A DNA stretch of 64,000 nucleotides from G963676655 sp963676655 (GCA_963676655.2 CAXXKX010000005.1:310001-374000), one strand, 5' to 3'. Counted from the stretch's first letter, positions 44,271 to 54,376 are shown. Translations and numbers: made by a program. The notes: generated by a model not told the origin, from the sequence alone.

Positions 44271-45014
44271 ATGAAATCACTACACAAAGCAATTGATATT
44301 CTTGAATATATAATCAATCACGAAGAAGGCGGAGTGACTCCCAGTGAAGTTGCCGAACACCTGAAACTGAACGCCGCGACCTGCGTCCGTATCATGGGAG
44401 AATTCACAAAGTGCGGTTACCTCGAACAGATATCCCGCCGTGAAGGCTATATCCCGGGTCCGGCGGTGTTTACTTTTGCGGACCGTAAAAACTGGAAATA
44501 CGCCAGGCTGGCGGAAGCAGCCACTACGCCGGTAAAGAAATTAGCCGAAGAGTTTGACACTGTTGTCAACATCTCGGTAATGCGCGATACCGAACGTTAC
44601 ATACTTTATCATTTCAGCGGCAATCCACTGCGAAGCATACCGCTGCGGACAAGGTATACGGATGATCATTATGAAACCGCCACCGGGCGTCTGCTGATGT
44701 CGGTCTGCTCCGAAAAGGCATTAAAAACGATTATTAAAAATCTCGGTTTTCCCGGAGATGAATGGAATGACATAAACGACCTTAAATCATTTCAGCGTGA
44801 GCTGGCCGGAATTGCGCAATCAGGTTTCGTTTGCTTCTGGTCGGAGAAATTTAATCAGTGGATAATCGGCTCTCTTGTCAGTCCTGACGGTTATCCTCAA
44901 GCAGCAATAGGCTACGGCATCAAAAGCAACGATTGGGAAAAAGCCCTGGATAAGACAAAAGCCGCGGCCAGACAAATAGAAAAACTGCTAACACCCCAAA
45001 ACTATTCTCTGTAA
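44271..45014 (+). CDS. IclR-family transcriptional regulator
   Basis: The 247-residue protein has an N-terminal winged helix-turn-helix (KAIDILEYIINHEEGGVTPS, residues 6-25, with AATCVRIMGEFTKCGYLEQ) and a C-terminal IclR effector domain (TVVNISVMRDTERYILYHFS, ATGRLLMSV, AAIGYGIKSNDW). It lies first in a three-gene run with the hexosaminidase and the GKRP-like protein, so it probably senses an aminosugar or its phosphate. A palindromic candidate site precedes it. Confidence 0.93.
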   Translation: MKSLHKAIDILEYIINHEEGGVTPSEVAEHLKLNAATCVRIMGEFTKCGYLEQISRREGYIPGPAVFTFADRKNWKYARLAEAATTPVKKLAEEFDTVVNISVMRDTERYILYHFSGNPLRSIPLRTRYTDDHYETATGRLLMSVCSEKALKTIIKNLGFPGDEWNDINDLKSFQRELAGIAQSGFVCFWSEKFNQWIIGSLVSPDGYPQAAIGYGIKSNDWEKALDKTKAAARQIEKLLTPQNYSL

Positions 45015-45046
45015 TAAACCTAAAATATAATCAAAGGAAATGTAAA

Positions 45047-46903
45047 ATGGACTGCAATTATCGCTGGGAGCCGATATATACACAAAAGGAACTTCATGAC
45101 GCTCTTGCTATTCTTGCGAATGACTATTCCATATCCACAACCGGCAAAGGAGCGGTTCTGCGTTTTTGTAAAATCAGTTCCGGGCTTTACGCCAGGCAAA
45201 CAGTTGACGGTTATGAGATAGGCTATTCCAAACTAAATGAGGCATGGCGGGCTTTAGGGGCGGTGTTGTCAGGTATTGTCGATTCTGGCGAATTGAACGA
45301 AAAAGCCGGAATGCAGACAGTTGGAATTATGCTTGACTGCTGTCGCAATGCGGTACTGACTGTTGATCAGGTAAAAAAATGGCTGCGGCGCGTGGCACTA
45401 TTTGGTTACAACTGGGTCATGCTTTATACAAAAGACACTTACGAACTTCCTGGAGAAGAGTATTTCGGCTACTTACGAGGACGTTATTCCGCGGATGAAC
45501 TCAGAGAAATTGACAACTATGCCGGAAAACTGGGAATTCAAATGGTTGGCTGCATTCAAACCCTGGGACATCTGGAACCAACATTACGCTGGCCGGCCTA
45601 TAACGAAATAAAGGACACCTCCTCGGTATTGTTGACCACGGAGCAGAAATCATACGAACTGATCGGCAAGATGCTAGACTTTTATTCATCGGCATATAAC
45701 AGTCGCCGAATCCATATTGGCATGGATGAAACTCACGACCTGGGACGAGGACGCTATTTAACTGTTAACGGCTACCGGGACGCTTATGAGATTTATAACG
45801 ATCATCTTAGCAAGGTTGCGAAAATGTGCAAAGAACGCGGGCTGGAACCGATGATCTGGTCAGACATGTTTTTTCGGCTTGGCTGCACCAGTCGTGATTA
45901 TTATGATCCATCAACAGTTATTCCTGACAAAGTTAAAGCGAATATTCCCAAGTCGGTCCAACTCACATACTGGGATTATTACCATGTGGACCAAAAGTTT
46001 TATGAGGACTGGATCGGACGCCACCGTGATCTCGGTTTTGAACCGGTTATGGCTTCAGCAATCTGGACCTGGCCGGTATTCTGGTATGATCATGAACATT
46101 CAGTCAAAACCTTTACGCCCTGCATTAATGCATGCTTAAAGGAAGACGTCAATGAAATCATCTTCACAATGTGGGGCGATGACGGCGGCTATTGCGATTG
46201 GGATTCGGCTCTGGCCGGATTGTGCTATGCGGCGGAATTAATCTACAAAAATGGATCGGAACCTGATGTTGACGCTATTGCAAAACGGTTCTCCTCGGTA
46301 TGCAATGCCGATTATGAAATGCATGTCACTGCCGCGAAAATCAATCCGCCGCCGGAAATGGATGTTGTTTCAAGCGCGATTCTGTGGGATGATCCGCTTT
46401 TGGGTATCTACTGGAAATCCCTGCAAGCAAGAGATGACATAGACCTGGTTGAACTTGAAAAAAATTACCGGGTAATCCAGAAAAAACTCGCAGATTGCCG
46501 GAACCCTGGCTTTGCCGGAAATATTAAGCATGCCGCGGCAGTAGCCGATGCGCTGGCATCAAAAATTCAAGCTGCTAATCTGCTCTATAATATCTATTTC
46601 AGTGAAAATGCGAATAAAAACTATGGTGAAGTCATTGATGCAGCTGAAACGGCATTGTCCGCGATCAAATTCCTCACCGACTCTTTCAGGGAATTCTGGT
46701 ATGAGCGCTACAAGACTTTCGGATTTGAGGTTATGCAGATAAGACTAGCCGGTTTAAGCGCCAGGTTTGAAGAATTGATAAAACGCCTGAAAGACCTGGA
46801 CGCCGGCCGGATTGAATCAATTCCGGAACTTGAGGAACAGGCATCGTCTTCTTATGTAAACCGCAGATATCGTGATGTGGCGACTGCCGCGTATGATTTT
46901 TAA
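45047..46903 (+). CDS. Cytoplasmic beta-N-acetylhexosaminidase (GH20)
   Basis: The 618-residue protein lacks a signal peptide. A short N-terminal domain (about 1-90) is followed by the GH20 TIM barrel. QTVGIMLDCCRN and YNWVMLYTKD mark early strands, and Asp227-Glu228 in RIHIGMDETHDLGRG is the acid pair for substrate-assisted catalysis; WTWPVFWYDH and FTMWGDDGGYCDWDSALAGL follow. The GMDE motif and cytoplasmic location resemble hexosaminidase D-type enzymes. A helical tail (about 480-618) is extra. It lies 32 bp after the IclR gene and 24 bp before the SIS protein. Confidence 0.92.
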   Translation: MDCNYRWEPIYTQKELHDALAILANDYSISTTGKGAVLRFCKISSGLYARQTVDGYEIGYSKLNEAWRALGAVLSGIVDSGELNEKAGMQTVGIMLDCCRNAVLTVDQVKKWLRRVALFGYNWVMLYTKDTYELPGEEYFGYLRGRYSADELREIDNYAGKLGIQMVGCIQTLGHLEPTLRWPAYNEIKDTSSVLLTTEQKSYELIGKMLDFYSSAYNSRRIHIGMDETHDLGRGRYLTVNGYRDAYEIYNDHLSKVAKMCKERGLEPMIWSDMFFRLGCTSRDYYDPSTVIPDKVKANIPKSVQLTYWDYYHVDQKFYEDWIGRHRDLGFEPVMASAIWTWPVFWYDHEHSVKTFTPCINACLKEDVNEIIFTMWGDDGGYCDWDSALAGLCYAAELIYKNGSEPDVDAIAKRFSSVCNADYEMHVTAAKINPPPEMDVVSSAILWDDPLLGIYWKSLQARDDIDLVELEKNYRVIQKKLADCRNPGFAGNIKHAAAVADALASKIQAANLLYNIYFSENANKNYGEVIDAAETALSAIKFLTDSFREFWYERYKTFGFEVMQIRLAGLSARFEELIKRLKDLDAGRIESIPELEEQASSSYVNRRYRDVATAAYDF

Positions 46904-46927
46904 ACTAACAAAAAAAATGGTATTAAT

Positions 46928-48685
46928 ATGTACAGTAAAGAAGTAATAAAAAACGCCGAACATTTTCTCAGCAACGAAAAACAGTTTCACCTGGGAATAC
47001 TACCAACCGAGCAATCAAATCCGAAAACCAGAAATATCGACCAGATTTTCACGAAAAATCCTGCCGACGGGGTAAAAATGCTGTTAAACATCGACCGTGA
47101 CGTCGTGGAAATGGCCAAACGAGTTCAGGCGGGGAAAGAGTTAACGCAAGTGGTTGAAGCTGGATTCAATACGATTTGCTCAGGAGGAAAAATTATCTTT
47201 TCCGGTTGCGGCGCAACCGGTCGCCTTAGTATACTGCTGGAATCCATGTGGCGGCGTTTTTTCATTGACCTGAAAACAGCTCATCCGGCAATTCATGATA
47301 AAGTTTCCAGGTATGAGAACAGTGTATTCAGCATTATGACCGGTGGGGATTACGCTTTAATTCGCTCGGTTGAGTCATTCGAGGATTACGCTCAGTTTGG
47401 CAAACAACAGGCCCGAGAACTGAAAATAGACTCACAGGACATGCTGGTTGCCATAACGGAAGGAGGAGAAACATCATCGGTTCTTGGAACAGTCGAATAC
47501 GCCGCGGATCAGGGGGCAAAAGTTTTTCTGATGTTCAATAATCCTGCAAATATCCTCTGTCAGCACATCGAACGCTCCCGCCGGGCGATAGAAGATCAGA
47601 GAGTGACTGTGCTTGATCTTTACTGCGGGCCGATGGCGATTGCCGGATCAACCAGAATGCAGGCAACAACTTCCGAGCAATTGATTGCCGGAGCCGCTCT
47701 TGAAAAAATCCTGTACCGTTTACTGGAAAGTAAAATATCCTCTGAGGAAATGACCAGAATAAACTGTCGTGAAAATGATTATGTTTCAGAGTTCGAAAAA
47801 ATTCTGGAACAGCTATCCTCCCCGGAAAACACAGCGGAGATCGCACGAATCATTGAGTTGGAAACGGAAATATACCGAAACAATGGACTTGTCACTTATT
47901 ATGCGAACCATTACCTTTTGGATATATTTACCGACACAACTGAAAGAGCGCCGACATTTATGCTGCCGCCCTTCAAACGCTGTGACGACGCCGATGCGCC
48001 GCCGTCATGGGCTTTTGTCAAAGACCCGCAGCATCCCACCTCTGAAGCCTGGAAAATTGTTTTAGGGCGTTCAACCCGTTGTTTGAACTGGAACAAAGAT
48101 CTTTACATGGATTTGAACGCGCCACGCCAGGTCATAGACAACCCGCCGCGTTTGAGCGATAATGATATCGTTAAATTCCTGATTGGCAACGATGCGGATC
48201 CAAGTCGAACCAGCCGTGAACCGAATGCCGCAATTGCAGTTATCGGGGGTTCCGAACAAGGAATGACTGAATTTAACGAGGCGTTCGATCATGCCGCAAA
48301 ATCTTTTCAGCAACAATATTCCCTCTTGATAGGAAACAACGACCGGCAAACGGATTTCATTGTATACTGTACTCCCGCCCGGTCCCTTTTGAAACTGACA
48401 GAACATATGGCGGTAAAACTGGTACTGAACACCCTGTCTACCGGAACAATGATAATGCTCGGAAGAGTTACCAGCAACTGGATGAGCTGGGTTGAAGTTT
48501 CCAACAAAAAACTGCGCGACCGCGGTATTCGGCTGATAGCTGAACTCTGCAACGTAAGCTATCGCGAAGCCTGTTACGCATTGCACGATACCATCAGCGA
48601 ATTTGATAAGACCGACTTTACGGGCAAAGAAAGACCTTCACCCGTTCAATACACAATCCAAAAGCTTATGACAAACGACACCTGA
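46928..48685 (+). CDS. Double-SIS, MurQ/GKRP-like protein
   Basis: The 585-residue protein has an N-terminal SIS domain (FSGCGATGRLSILLES, residues 91-106; AITEGGETSSVLGTVEYA, about 175-192; GPMAIAGSTRMQATTSEQL, about 234-252), which are MurQ-etherase signatures. The C-terminal half carries a second region ending LVLNTLSTGTMIMLGRVTSN and VSNKKLRDRGIRLIAEL, also a MurQ pattern. In MurQ (about 300 residues) these blocks adjoin. Here some 250 residues with a second SIS-like domain lie between, as in vertebrate glucokinase regulatory protein. Enzyme (MurNAc-6-P etherase) or sugar-phosphate sensor are both possible. Aminosugar operon context. Confidence 0.85.
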   Translation: MYSKEVIKNAEHFLSNEKQFHLGILPTEQSNPKTRNIDQIFTKNPADGVKMLLNIDRDVVEMAKRVQAGKELTQVVEAGFNTICSGGKIIFSGCGATGRLSILLESMWRRFFIDLKTAHPAIHDKVSRYENSVFSIMTGGDYALIRSVESFEDYAQFGKQQARELKIDSQDMLVAITEGGETSSVLGTVEYAADQGAKVFLMFNNPANILCQHIERSRRAIEDQRVTVLDLYCGPMAIAGSTRMQATTSEQLIAGAALEKILYRLLESKISSEEMTRINCRENDYVSEFEKILEQLSSPENTAEIARIIELETEIYRNNGLVTYYANHYLLDIFTDTTERAPTFMLPPFKRCDDADAPPSWAFVKDPQHPTSEAWKIVLGRSTRCLNWNKDLYMDLNAPRQVIDNPPRLSDNDIVKFLIGNDADPSRTSREPNAAIAVIGGSEQGMTEFNEAFDHAAKSFQQQYSLLIGNNDRQTDFIVYCTPARSLLKLTEHMAVKLVLNTLSTGTMIMLGRVTSNWMSWVEVSNKKLRDRGIRLIAELCNVSYREACYALHDTISEFDKTDFTGKERPSPVQYTIQKLMTNDT

Positions 48686-48714
48686 CAGCCAAGCAGTCAT
48701 TGAATTCCTTGTAA

Positions 48715-51700
48715 TTATTTGCCTTTAATATACAAAAGGCGGATTTTACTTGATGGAACGTCGAGTTTTAGCGGATTAGAGGCCGGAACGTATTTGCCGG
48801 TTTGCAGATCTTTTATTTTTTCAACTGACTTGAACGGCAGCTTAATTGCCGTTTCAGGCTTTCCGCCCTGATAATTACCGATCAGCAAGAGCATTTCATT
48901 ACCTTTTTTAACTCCTGAATAAGTCAAAAGTTTATTTGAACCAGCAGGATCAAGCACTTCTCCCTTGACAATAATATTTTCATACGGAGCAATTTCTTTC
49001 AACGCTTTGGCATGATAATAAAATTCCAGCGGATTATCGAAATCGCCGTACCAGTAATAGGTAATACCCTTACCGCCGTTGAGCAGAGTTTCCAGGATCA
49101 TCTGTTCCAGCTTGTATGGCTCAAATTCACCGTAGCAACCGGCGGTCAGCCAGGGAAGAGTGTCTCTCTTTTTATTAAGCAGCTTGTAGTTGCCGCGAAT
49201 CGCTTCGTGGACATCCAGAGCCCGGCCGCAAACGTAAAGGCTCGGCTGCGATTCATCCAGATATTTGGGATAGATCTTGCGAAAATCAATAACTCTGGAA
49301 TGAACCGGATGCGTCATATGGTTATTATATGAACCGATGATCGGCATCTTACCGCCTTCGGAACCGCGCTTGACGGCCGCTTTCAAATCACGGAAGTGTT
49401 CTGTCCCGCAATCAGTCAGGAACTCCGACATCACTTTGCCGCTTTTCTTTTGACCTTCCAGACAACGGGTACAATTCGGCGCATCCATTGCCCCAGGATA
49501 CCAGCATTCAATGTCCCAGTAAACAAAATCCGGCTTGCACCACGACACACATTTTGCCACGCGGTCCATTTCCTTCTGATAATACTGACCACGATAAGAC
49601 GGACAAATCCCTCGCGCTTTCTTTCCGTTCTTCATCTGGGAATAAATCTCATCATGCTTCTTATAGTTACGCTCCATCATGTGAAAAGGCGATTCATTCA
49701 TCAGAACGGAATAACCTGCTTTGCGGGCTTCCGCCAGGAATTTCTGATTTTTCTGGCGTTTATCCTCCTGATTCCAGTATCTCGGAAAACAGGAAACTGT
49801 TTTAAAGCCCAACTTACGCCATTGCTCAAGAAAATCAGGCCATTGTTCTGCCGCACCAATTCCCATCCAGGCCAGGCTGACATGCAGATCTTTTAAACGC
49901 GGCACTTCCGGAATCGTCAATAACTCGACCGGCCTCGATACCACATTCGAAGGTTTACCGTCAATCGTCGCATAGAATACCGAGGTAGCCCCTTTAGGTA
50001 ATTTGGTTCCCTGTTTCAGCCGGTAGAAAAACGGACCGACCCGATTTTTACGTGCGCCTGCATTTTTTTCATAACTATAGCGGACCATCCCTTTGCCGAT
50101 TGCCTCTTTTTTAACATCCGCAACCGGATAACGTAATTCAATATCTTCCGGCACCTCCGCCACAAGAGTAATTTTCCCTGTTTTCTTAGACCGCATATCG
50201 CTGTAGTCAAACCAGTTCGGAGCATCGATATTAACCGGAACGTAAAACTTTTCAAGCCGCGGCGCCATCAAAATTCCACTGGTAATGAATGGCACATCGG
50301 GCGTTTGATATGCCGCGTTTTTTATTTTATTGCCTTCCAGAATTGCAATCTCATCGGTAAAAAGCCAGCCGGAAGAACCGGTAATACGCAAACCGACAAA
50401 TCTGGCGTCGGCATCGACTTTCAACTTAAAGGGATAGGTAAATGGCACGCCGTCCTCGGACAAATAATAATAACGTTGCCAATCACACTGATTCTTTTCG
50501 CCCGGCATCAACTTATTCATTTCAGCCGCTTTGTAATATTTTTTACCGTCGCGACTGACAAATACTTCAATAGATTTAGGCAAACTCAAGTTAGGCTGAG
50601 CCTTTCCGCCAAGCAGGCGAACAACCACATCTCCCACTTTCCGCTCTTTTCCTAAATCAATTTTAAAATTGACGCCCTCCCCGGCGGTTCCGCGCCAACC
50701 TACCGCATTTTTCGAAAACCAGATCGCGTCATTAGACCGGTCCGCCAGATCACCATCAGTCAGGTCTTGCGAATCGGTATTGCCTTTTTTCGTCAAGTGA
50801 TAATCCGGCGCAGGGGCAAAAACAACTTTTTTTCCGAGAGCCAGATTTTTTCCCCGGGATAAATCAACCCAGAGGTCACGGTTTTTTCTGGTCAGGGCAT
50901 TTGAGGCGGGAAAACGTGTTTTAGGAATTGTAATGCTTGTCTGAACATCAACCGGAGCGGACAAGACCGCATAAGAATCCTCGCCGTTGACTTCAACCGA
51001 CGCATAAACAGTGCAGCCTTTTCCCTTATATCTGAAGGCTTTATCGGTTACTTGCAATAGAGCGGAAAAAATACCGTCACCGGCTTTCTCATCACCGGAT
51101 TTGCCGGAATCGTTCAGGACCGGCTTATCAAGATTGAAACGATAAGGATTAAGACTATTTCCGCAATACAGCTTAACGCTTAGAGGATTGGTAACTTTCT
51201 CACCCGGCTGTGCATAGTAACACAGCTTGATCGAGTCACCTACTTTTACTCCCCCTGATTTATTGTCTTTCTCTGGAACTACATCGAATGTCATTCCCTG
51301 GTATGGAATTCTAACTTCACGTATCAGGTCAACATCAAACCAGCCCCCGGGCTTTGTTCCTTTTGGCCCCAGCAGGGTTAAACTCAAAGCAAAACTGCCA
51401 TTCTTTCCCTGAAGCGCTTTAAAAGATGTCAAGTCGAAAGAATTCCAGCCGGTAAACAAACGGCCGAGTGGACCGCCATTTGAACTGGCATTTGAAGCGG
51501 TCCCGAAGTGCAGTGGATTTTCACTGAGGCCGCATTTGATCTGTAAATACCGGTAAGGAGGGTTGGATTTCAAGTCATATGGAATGTAATGATATATGGT
51601 CCCGTACTTTTTTTCACCGGTCTCCCGGATTCGAAGTTTACCCTGATAATTCTCTGCTGTGGTTCTGATGCAGCGCCAGCCATTATGGGGCTTTTCACTG

Positions 51701-51801
51701 AGTTTAAGCTTAGCAAAGTCCTCCTGCCATAAAATATTTTTAGCAACTTCCGCAGAGGCAAGGCAGCCCCAAAGCATTAACAAAGTGAAAATTAAACGCA
51801 T
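48715..51801 (-). CDS. Large secreted glycosidase-like protein with F5/8 type C domain
   Basis: The 1028-residue protein has a signal peptide (MRLIFTLLMLWGCLASAE). An N-terminal jelly-roll-like region (about 20-160) is followed by an Ig-like section (about 175-290). A discoidin/F5-8 type C domain comes next (about 310-485: DSQDLTDGDLADRSNDAIWF, VNFKIDLGKERKVGDVVVRL). The C-terminal TIM-barrel-like part (about 640-950) has FKTVSCFPRYWNQ, PDFVYWDIECWYPGAMDAPN and KGITYYWYGDFDNPLEFYYH. The Asp/Glu pair in YWDIECW is a candidate catalytic centre. I cannot assign a GH family. AGGAG precedes ATG 51801. Confidence 0.75.
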   Translation of the reverse strand: MRLIFTLLMLWGCLASAEVAKNILWQEDFAKLKLSEKPHNGWRCIRTTAENYQGKLRIRETGEKKYGTIYHYIPYDLKSNPPYRYLQIKCGLSENPLHFGTASNASSNGGPLGRLFTGWNSFDLTSFKALQGKNGSFALSLTLLGPKGTKPGGWFDVDLIREVRIPYQGMTFDVVPEKDNKSGGVKVGDSIKLCYYAQPGEKVTNPLSVKLYCGNSLNPYRFNLDKPVLNDSGKSGDEKAGDGIFSALLQVTDKAFRYKGKGCTVYASVEVNGEDSYAVLSAPVDVQTSITIPKTRFPASNALTRKNRDLWVDLSRGKNLALGKKVVFAPAPDYHLTKKGNTDSQDLTDGDLADRSNDAIWFSKNAVGWRGTAGEGVNFKIDLGKERKVGDVVVRLLGGKAQPNLSLPKSIEVFVSRDGKKYYKAAEMNKLMPGEKNQCDWQRYYYLSEDGVPFTYPFKLKVDADARFVGLRITGSSGWLFTDEIAILEGNKIKNAAYQTPDVPFITSGILMAPRLEKFYVPVNIDAPNWFDYSDMRSKKTGKITLVAEVPEDIELRYPVADVKKEAIGKGMVRYSYEKNAGARKNRVGPFFYRLKQGTKLPKGATSVFYATIDGKPSNVVSRPVELLTIPEVPRLKDLHVSLAWMGIGAAEQWPDFLEQWRKLGFKTVSCFPRYWNQEDKRQKNQKFLAEARKAGYSVLMNESPFHMMERNYKKHDEIYSQMKNGKKARGICPSYRGQYYQKEMDRVAKCVSWCKPDFVYWDIECWYPGAMDAPNCTRCLEGQKKSGKVMSEFLTDCGTEHFRDLKAAVKRGSEGGKMPIIGSYNNHMTHPVHSRVIDFRKIYPKYLDESQPSLYVCGRALDVHEAIRGNYKLLNKKRDTLPWLTAGCYGEFEPYKLEQMILETLLNGGKGITYYWYGDFDNPLEFYYHAKALKEIAPYENIIVKGEVLDPAGSNKLLTYSGVKKGNEMLLLIGNYQGGKPETAIKLPFKSVEKIKDLQTGKYVPASNPLKLDVPSSKIRLLYIKGK

Positions 51802-52077
51802 CTTTTTTTTAACTCCTGATTATATTTATTTAGACTCATACGAAACTATTATTTGCACCATGACTAGCGCAGTCTGAGACTGAGCTAGCGAAGGCAATGC
51901 ATGAAGAACATGAAGAAGTATTTAAATTTTCAGCATAAGCTGAAAAATAAAAAAACTTTTTCGTGACTTTTCGTGATTTTTCGTGGTTAATATTTGCATT
52001 TCGCGCGACTCTTTATTTATTTTGAATGAATATTTGTTGTTTACAACCGTGGAAAAACATGTATCCGGGCATTACGA
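51802..52077. other. Short noncoding interval with a palindrome and TTCGTGA words
   Basis: A 25-bp palindrome at 51864-51888 (CTAGC and CAGTCT arms against AGACTG and GCTAG) and a TTTTCGTGA micro-repeat (about 51961-51985) are the only structures noted. Confidence 0.5.
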
Positions 52078-52749
52078 TCAGGGAGAAGTGGTGCTATCCC
52101 CCATATATCCTTTTGTCATAACCGAACTACCAGTCCCGATATCATCGAGTTTGCGCGGACGAACATGACCGTCCAGATAACCGATAGTCCCGTAACCGAC
52201 CGGGTTAATCCCGTTATGCCTTGCTGCGACATAAAGACCGTAAGCAAGTGAAAAAGTATTATTCATATTGTTATCACCGGTAAAAATAGCAATTGTTGGA
52301 GATTTTACCTGTGAAACCTTTCGTTTAAAATTGTATGTACCGGCCAGCCTGCAATTGATACCATAATGAGTGTACTGAAAAAAATTCTGACTATATGGAC
52401 CGAAACGAACCGGCTCCGCCGGGCAAACAAATATTTTGTATTTTTTCATTTTTATCGCGCCGTCATCTGCAGAACCAATCGCAAAATTTTCTCCGCCCAT
52501 GATCATACTTATTGCGCCAAACCAATATATCGACGGACTGCTAGACAGTCTGCCTGGAGTAATGTAATCATCGTTTCCGGCACTGTAAAGCGCGCTACCC
52601 ACTCCAATCTGTTTAACGTTATTCACGCAAGCAATCTGCTTTGCCTTGTCTCTCGCTTTGTTCAACGCCGGCAGCAACATCGAAGCAAGAATAGCGATAA
52701 TCGCAATCACCACCAACAATTCGATCAATGTAAAACCCACTCTTTTCAT
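52078..52749 (-). CDS. Prepilin-type leader secreted protein 3
   Basis: A 223-residue member of the family with the shortest leader (MKRVGFTLIELLVVIAIIAI), the only one with the usual Gly-Phe junction, and LASMLLPALNKARDKAKQIACVNNVKQIG next. The C-terminus keeps RHNGINPVGYGTIGYLDGHVRPRKL, the intact H-x-DGHV ending. GAAGGAG lies before ATG 52749. Its neighbours are the large glycosidase-like gene (downstream) and, beyond the 52845-52968 repeat, a LacI regulator in the same orientation. Confidence 0.92.
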   Translation of the reverse strand: MKRVGFTLIELLVVIAIIAILASMLLPALNKARDKAKQIACVNNVKQIGVGSALYSAGNDDYITPGRLSSSPSIYWFGAISMIMGGENFAIGSADDGAIKMKKYKIFVCPAEPVRFGPYSQNFFQYTHYGINCRLAGTYNFKRKVSQVKSPTIAIFTGDNNMNNTFSLAYGLYVAARHNGINPVGYGTIGYLDGHVRPRKLDDIGTGSSVMTKGYMGDSTTSP

Positions 52750-52844
52750 AACTAACTCTCCTTCTCATTTAAAATTATATAAGTTATGCGAAATAAAAAT
52801 TTCACCCGATAATTAAAAGTTTACAGTTGCCAGTTTTACCATTC

Positions 52845-52968
52845 AACTCACCACTCACAACTCACCACTCATAACTCCCCGCTCACCACTCTCAACTCAC
52901 CACTCTCAACTCACCACTCATAACTCACCACTCACCACTCACCACTCACCACTCTCAACTCACCACTA
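52845..52968. repeat. Micro-tandem repeat (CACCACTCA/CTCAACT words)
   Basis: About 12 imperfect copies of a roughly 10-bp unit fill the gap between the LacI and prepilin-like genes. The unit is the one seen at 30911-30956. On the minus strand (the direction of both neighbouring genes) it reads GGTGAG repeatedly, with stops in all frames. Confidence 0.85.
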
Positions 52969-52969
52969 C

Positions 52970-53932
52970 TTAATTAATTTTTGCAACAGACCTTCTGGTA
53001 ATCAATTCCGGTTCAAGTAGAACCCGCTCGTTCGGAAGTTGCGGATTCTCTATCTTTTTTAAAAGCAGATTAACCGCTCTATGGGCCATAGTTTCAAACG
53101 GCTTGGCAATAGTTGTAAGCCCGGGATCAAGGTATTCAGCCACCTGCTGGTTGTCATATCCGACAAAGCTGATATCATCCGGAATTTTAATTCCCCGTAA
53201 TTTAAATTGTTCATAAAAAACCGGGGCATACGGGTCTCCGGGCAGAACAATTGCAGTCGGCAACTTTTTCAACGAACAAAAATGTTCAACCGCTCTTTTG
53301 ATGACTTCTGGATGTCCATCCTGCTTAACCTGTTCAGAAAAAACCATTTCAGAATCAAAGGGTAAATTGTTAAGAGAATAAAAATACGGAACAACTGTCC
53401 GACGGTAGCTTAAATAGTCCAATCGCATGGCGTAATCATCAAAAAAACCGATACGATGGTGTCCGCATTGCTTCAAATATCTGAAAACCTTCATCATACC
53501 GACAACATCATCACTGGCAACCGAAGAAATCCCCTCGATGAACTGCAATTCACGGTTAAGCCCGACTGCCGGTACCGGAATCTGAATATTTCCGCATGGA
53601 GTATAGATAAGCAGGCAACCGTCATACCCATGAAAAGACAAGCTGCCCTGTTCATTATCGGTCACATCATGATAGACGAAATTGCAACCAACGTCCCGGC
53701 CAATGTTCTCAAGCGAACGCGTCAGCAACTCAGTATGACCATCATAATATCTTCTTCCAAGACATATTATATTTTTTTCACCATGCTGTCGGATTTTCTG
53801 TTTGTTGTAAGCCCGCAACATTTCCCAGGCGGCCTCATGCCGCTTATTGCCGCGACGAAATTTGCCGCTGCGAATACGATATATTGTCGAAATGGATAAA
53901 CCGGTCTGTTCGGATATGTCATCAAATGTCAT
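52970..53932 (-). CDS. LacI/GalR-type transcriptional regulator
   Basis: I use ATG 53932 rather than a TTG at 53941. The 320-residue protein has a compact N-terminal HTH (TFDDISEQTGLSISTIYRIR) that is shorter and more divergent than classic LacI. A periplasmic-binding-like effector domain follows (SSVASDDVVGMMKVFRYLKQCGHHRIGFF, KIPDDISFVGYDNQQVAEYLDPGLTTI, which are clear LacI-family blocks). It is upstream of a prepilin-like and a glycosidase-like gene on the same strand, so it probably regulates them. Confidence 0.9.
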   Translation of the reverse strand: MTFDDISEQTGLSISTIYRIRSGKFRRGNKRHEAAWEMLRAYNKQKIRQHGEKNIICLGRRYYDGHTELLTRSLENIGRDVGCNFVYHDVTDNEQGSLSFHGYDGCLLIYTPCGNIQIPVPAVGLNRELQFIEGISSVASDDVVGMMKVFRYLKQCGHHRIGFFDDYAMRLDYLSYRRTVVPYFYSLNNLPFDSEMVFSEQVKQDGHPEVIKRAVEHFCSLKKLPTAIVLPGDPYAPVFYEQFKLRGIKIPDDISFVGYDNQQVAEYLDPGLTTIAKPFETMAHRAVNLLLKKIENPQLPNERVLLEPELITRRSVAKIN

Positions 53933-53976
53933 GAAAAGCAACTTTCATTAAAGTCTTATCTAATCCCAATGTCACT

Positions 53977-54005
53977 ATTTTAGTACGTGATGAGCATATT
54001 GTCAA
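53977..54005 (-). promoter_or_regulatory. Promoter of the second LacI regulator with possible operator
   Basis: On the minus strand TTGACA (54000-54005), a 17-bp spacer and TAAAAT (53977-53982). ACTATTTTAGT, an inverted pair, overlaps the -10, a location suited to repression. The remainder of 53933-54376 has no gene; a TTGACA at 54146 has no good -10. Confidence 0.65.
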
Positions 54006-54376
54006 TACATTACATTGAGAAAATGAAAAGTTTTTAAAAGATAAAAGCAATTTCCGGTCATAATTCGGTCATTTCTATATTTAACCTGTAAAAATGATCA
54101 AAAACATCATAATCTTGAAGACACAACCGCGGATAAAAAATGCTCTTGACAGTGTGAATCTTCATGTAAACTTAGTGTTAGAGACGCAATACAACCATAA
54201 CAATAGCTGTTTTCCAAGGTGTTTTTATTAGGATAAAGACATGATAAAGTGTGAAAAAGTAAGCTCTTGGTTAGATGATTATTAAAGGGGTTGATTATAA
54301 TTTTTCAGCTTGTAAAATATGGACAAACCGACAAAACAGATCGTCGGTTCCGTAAAAGAATAATTGGAGAAAGAAA

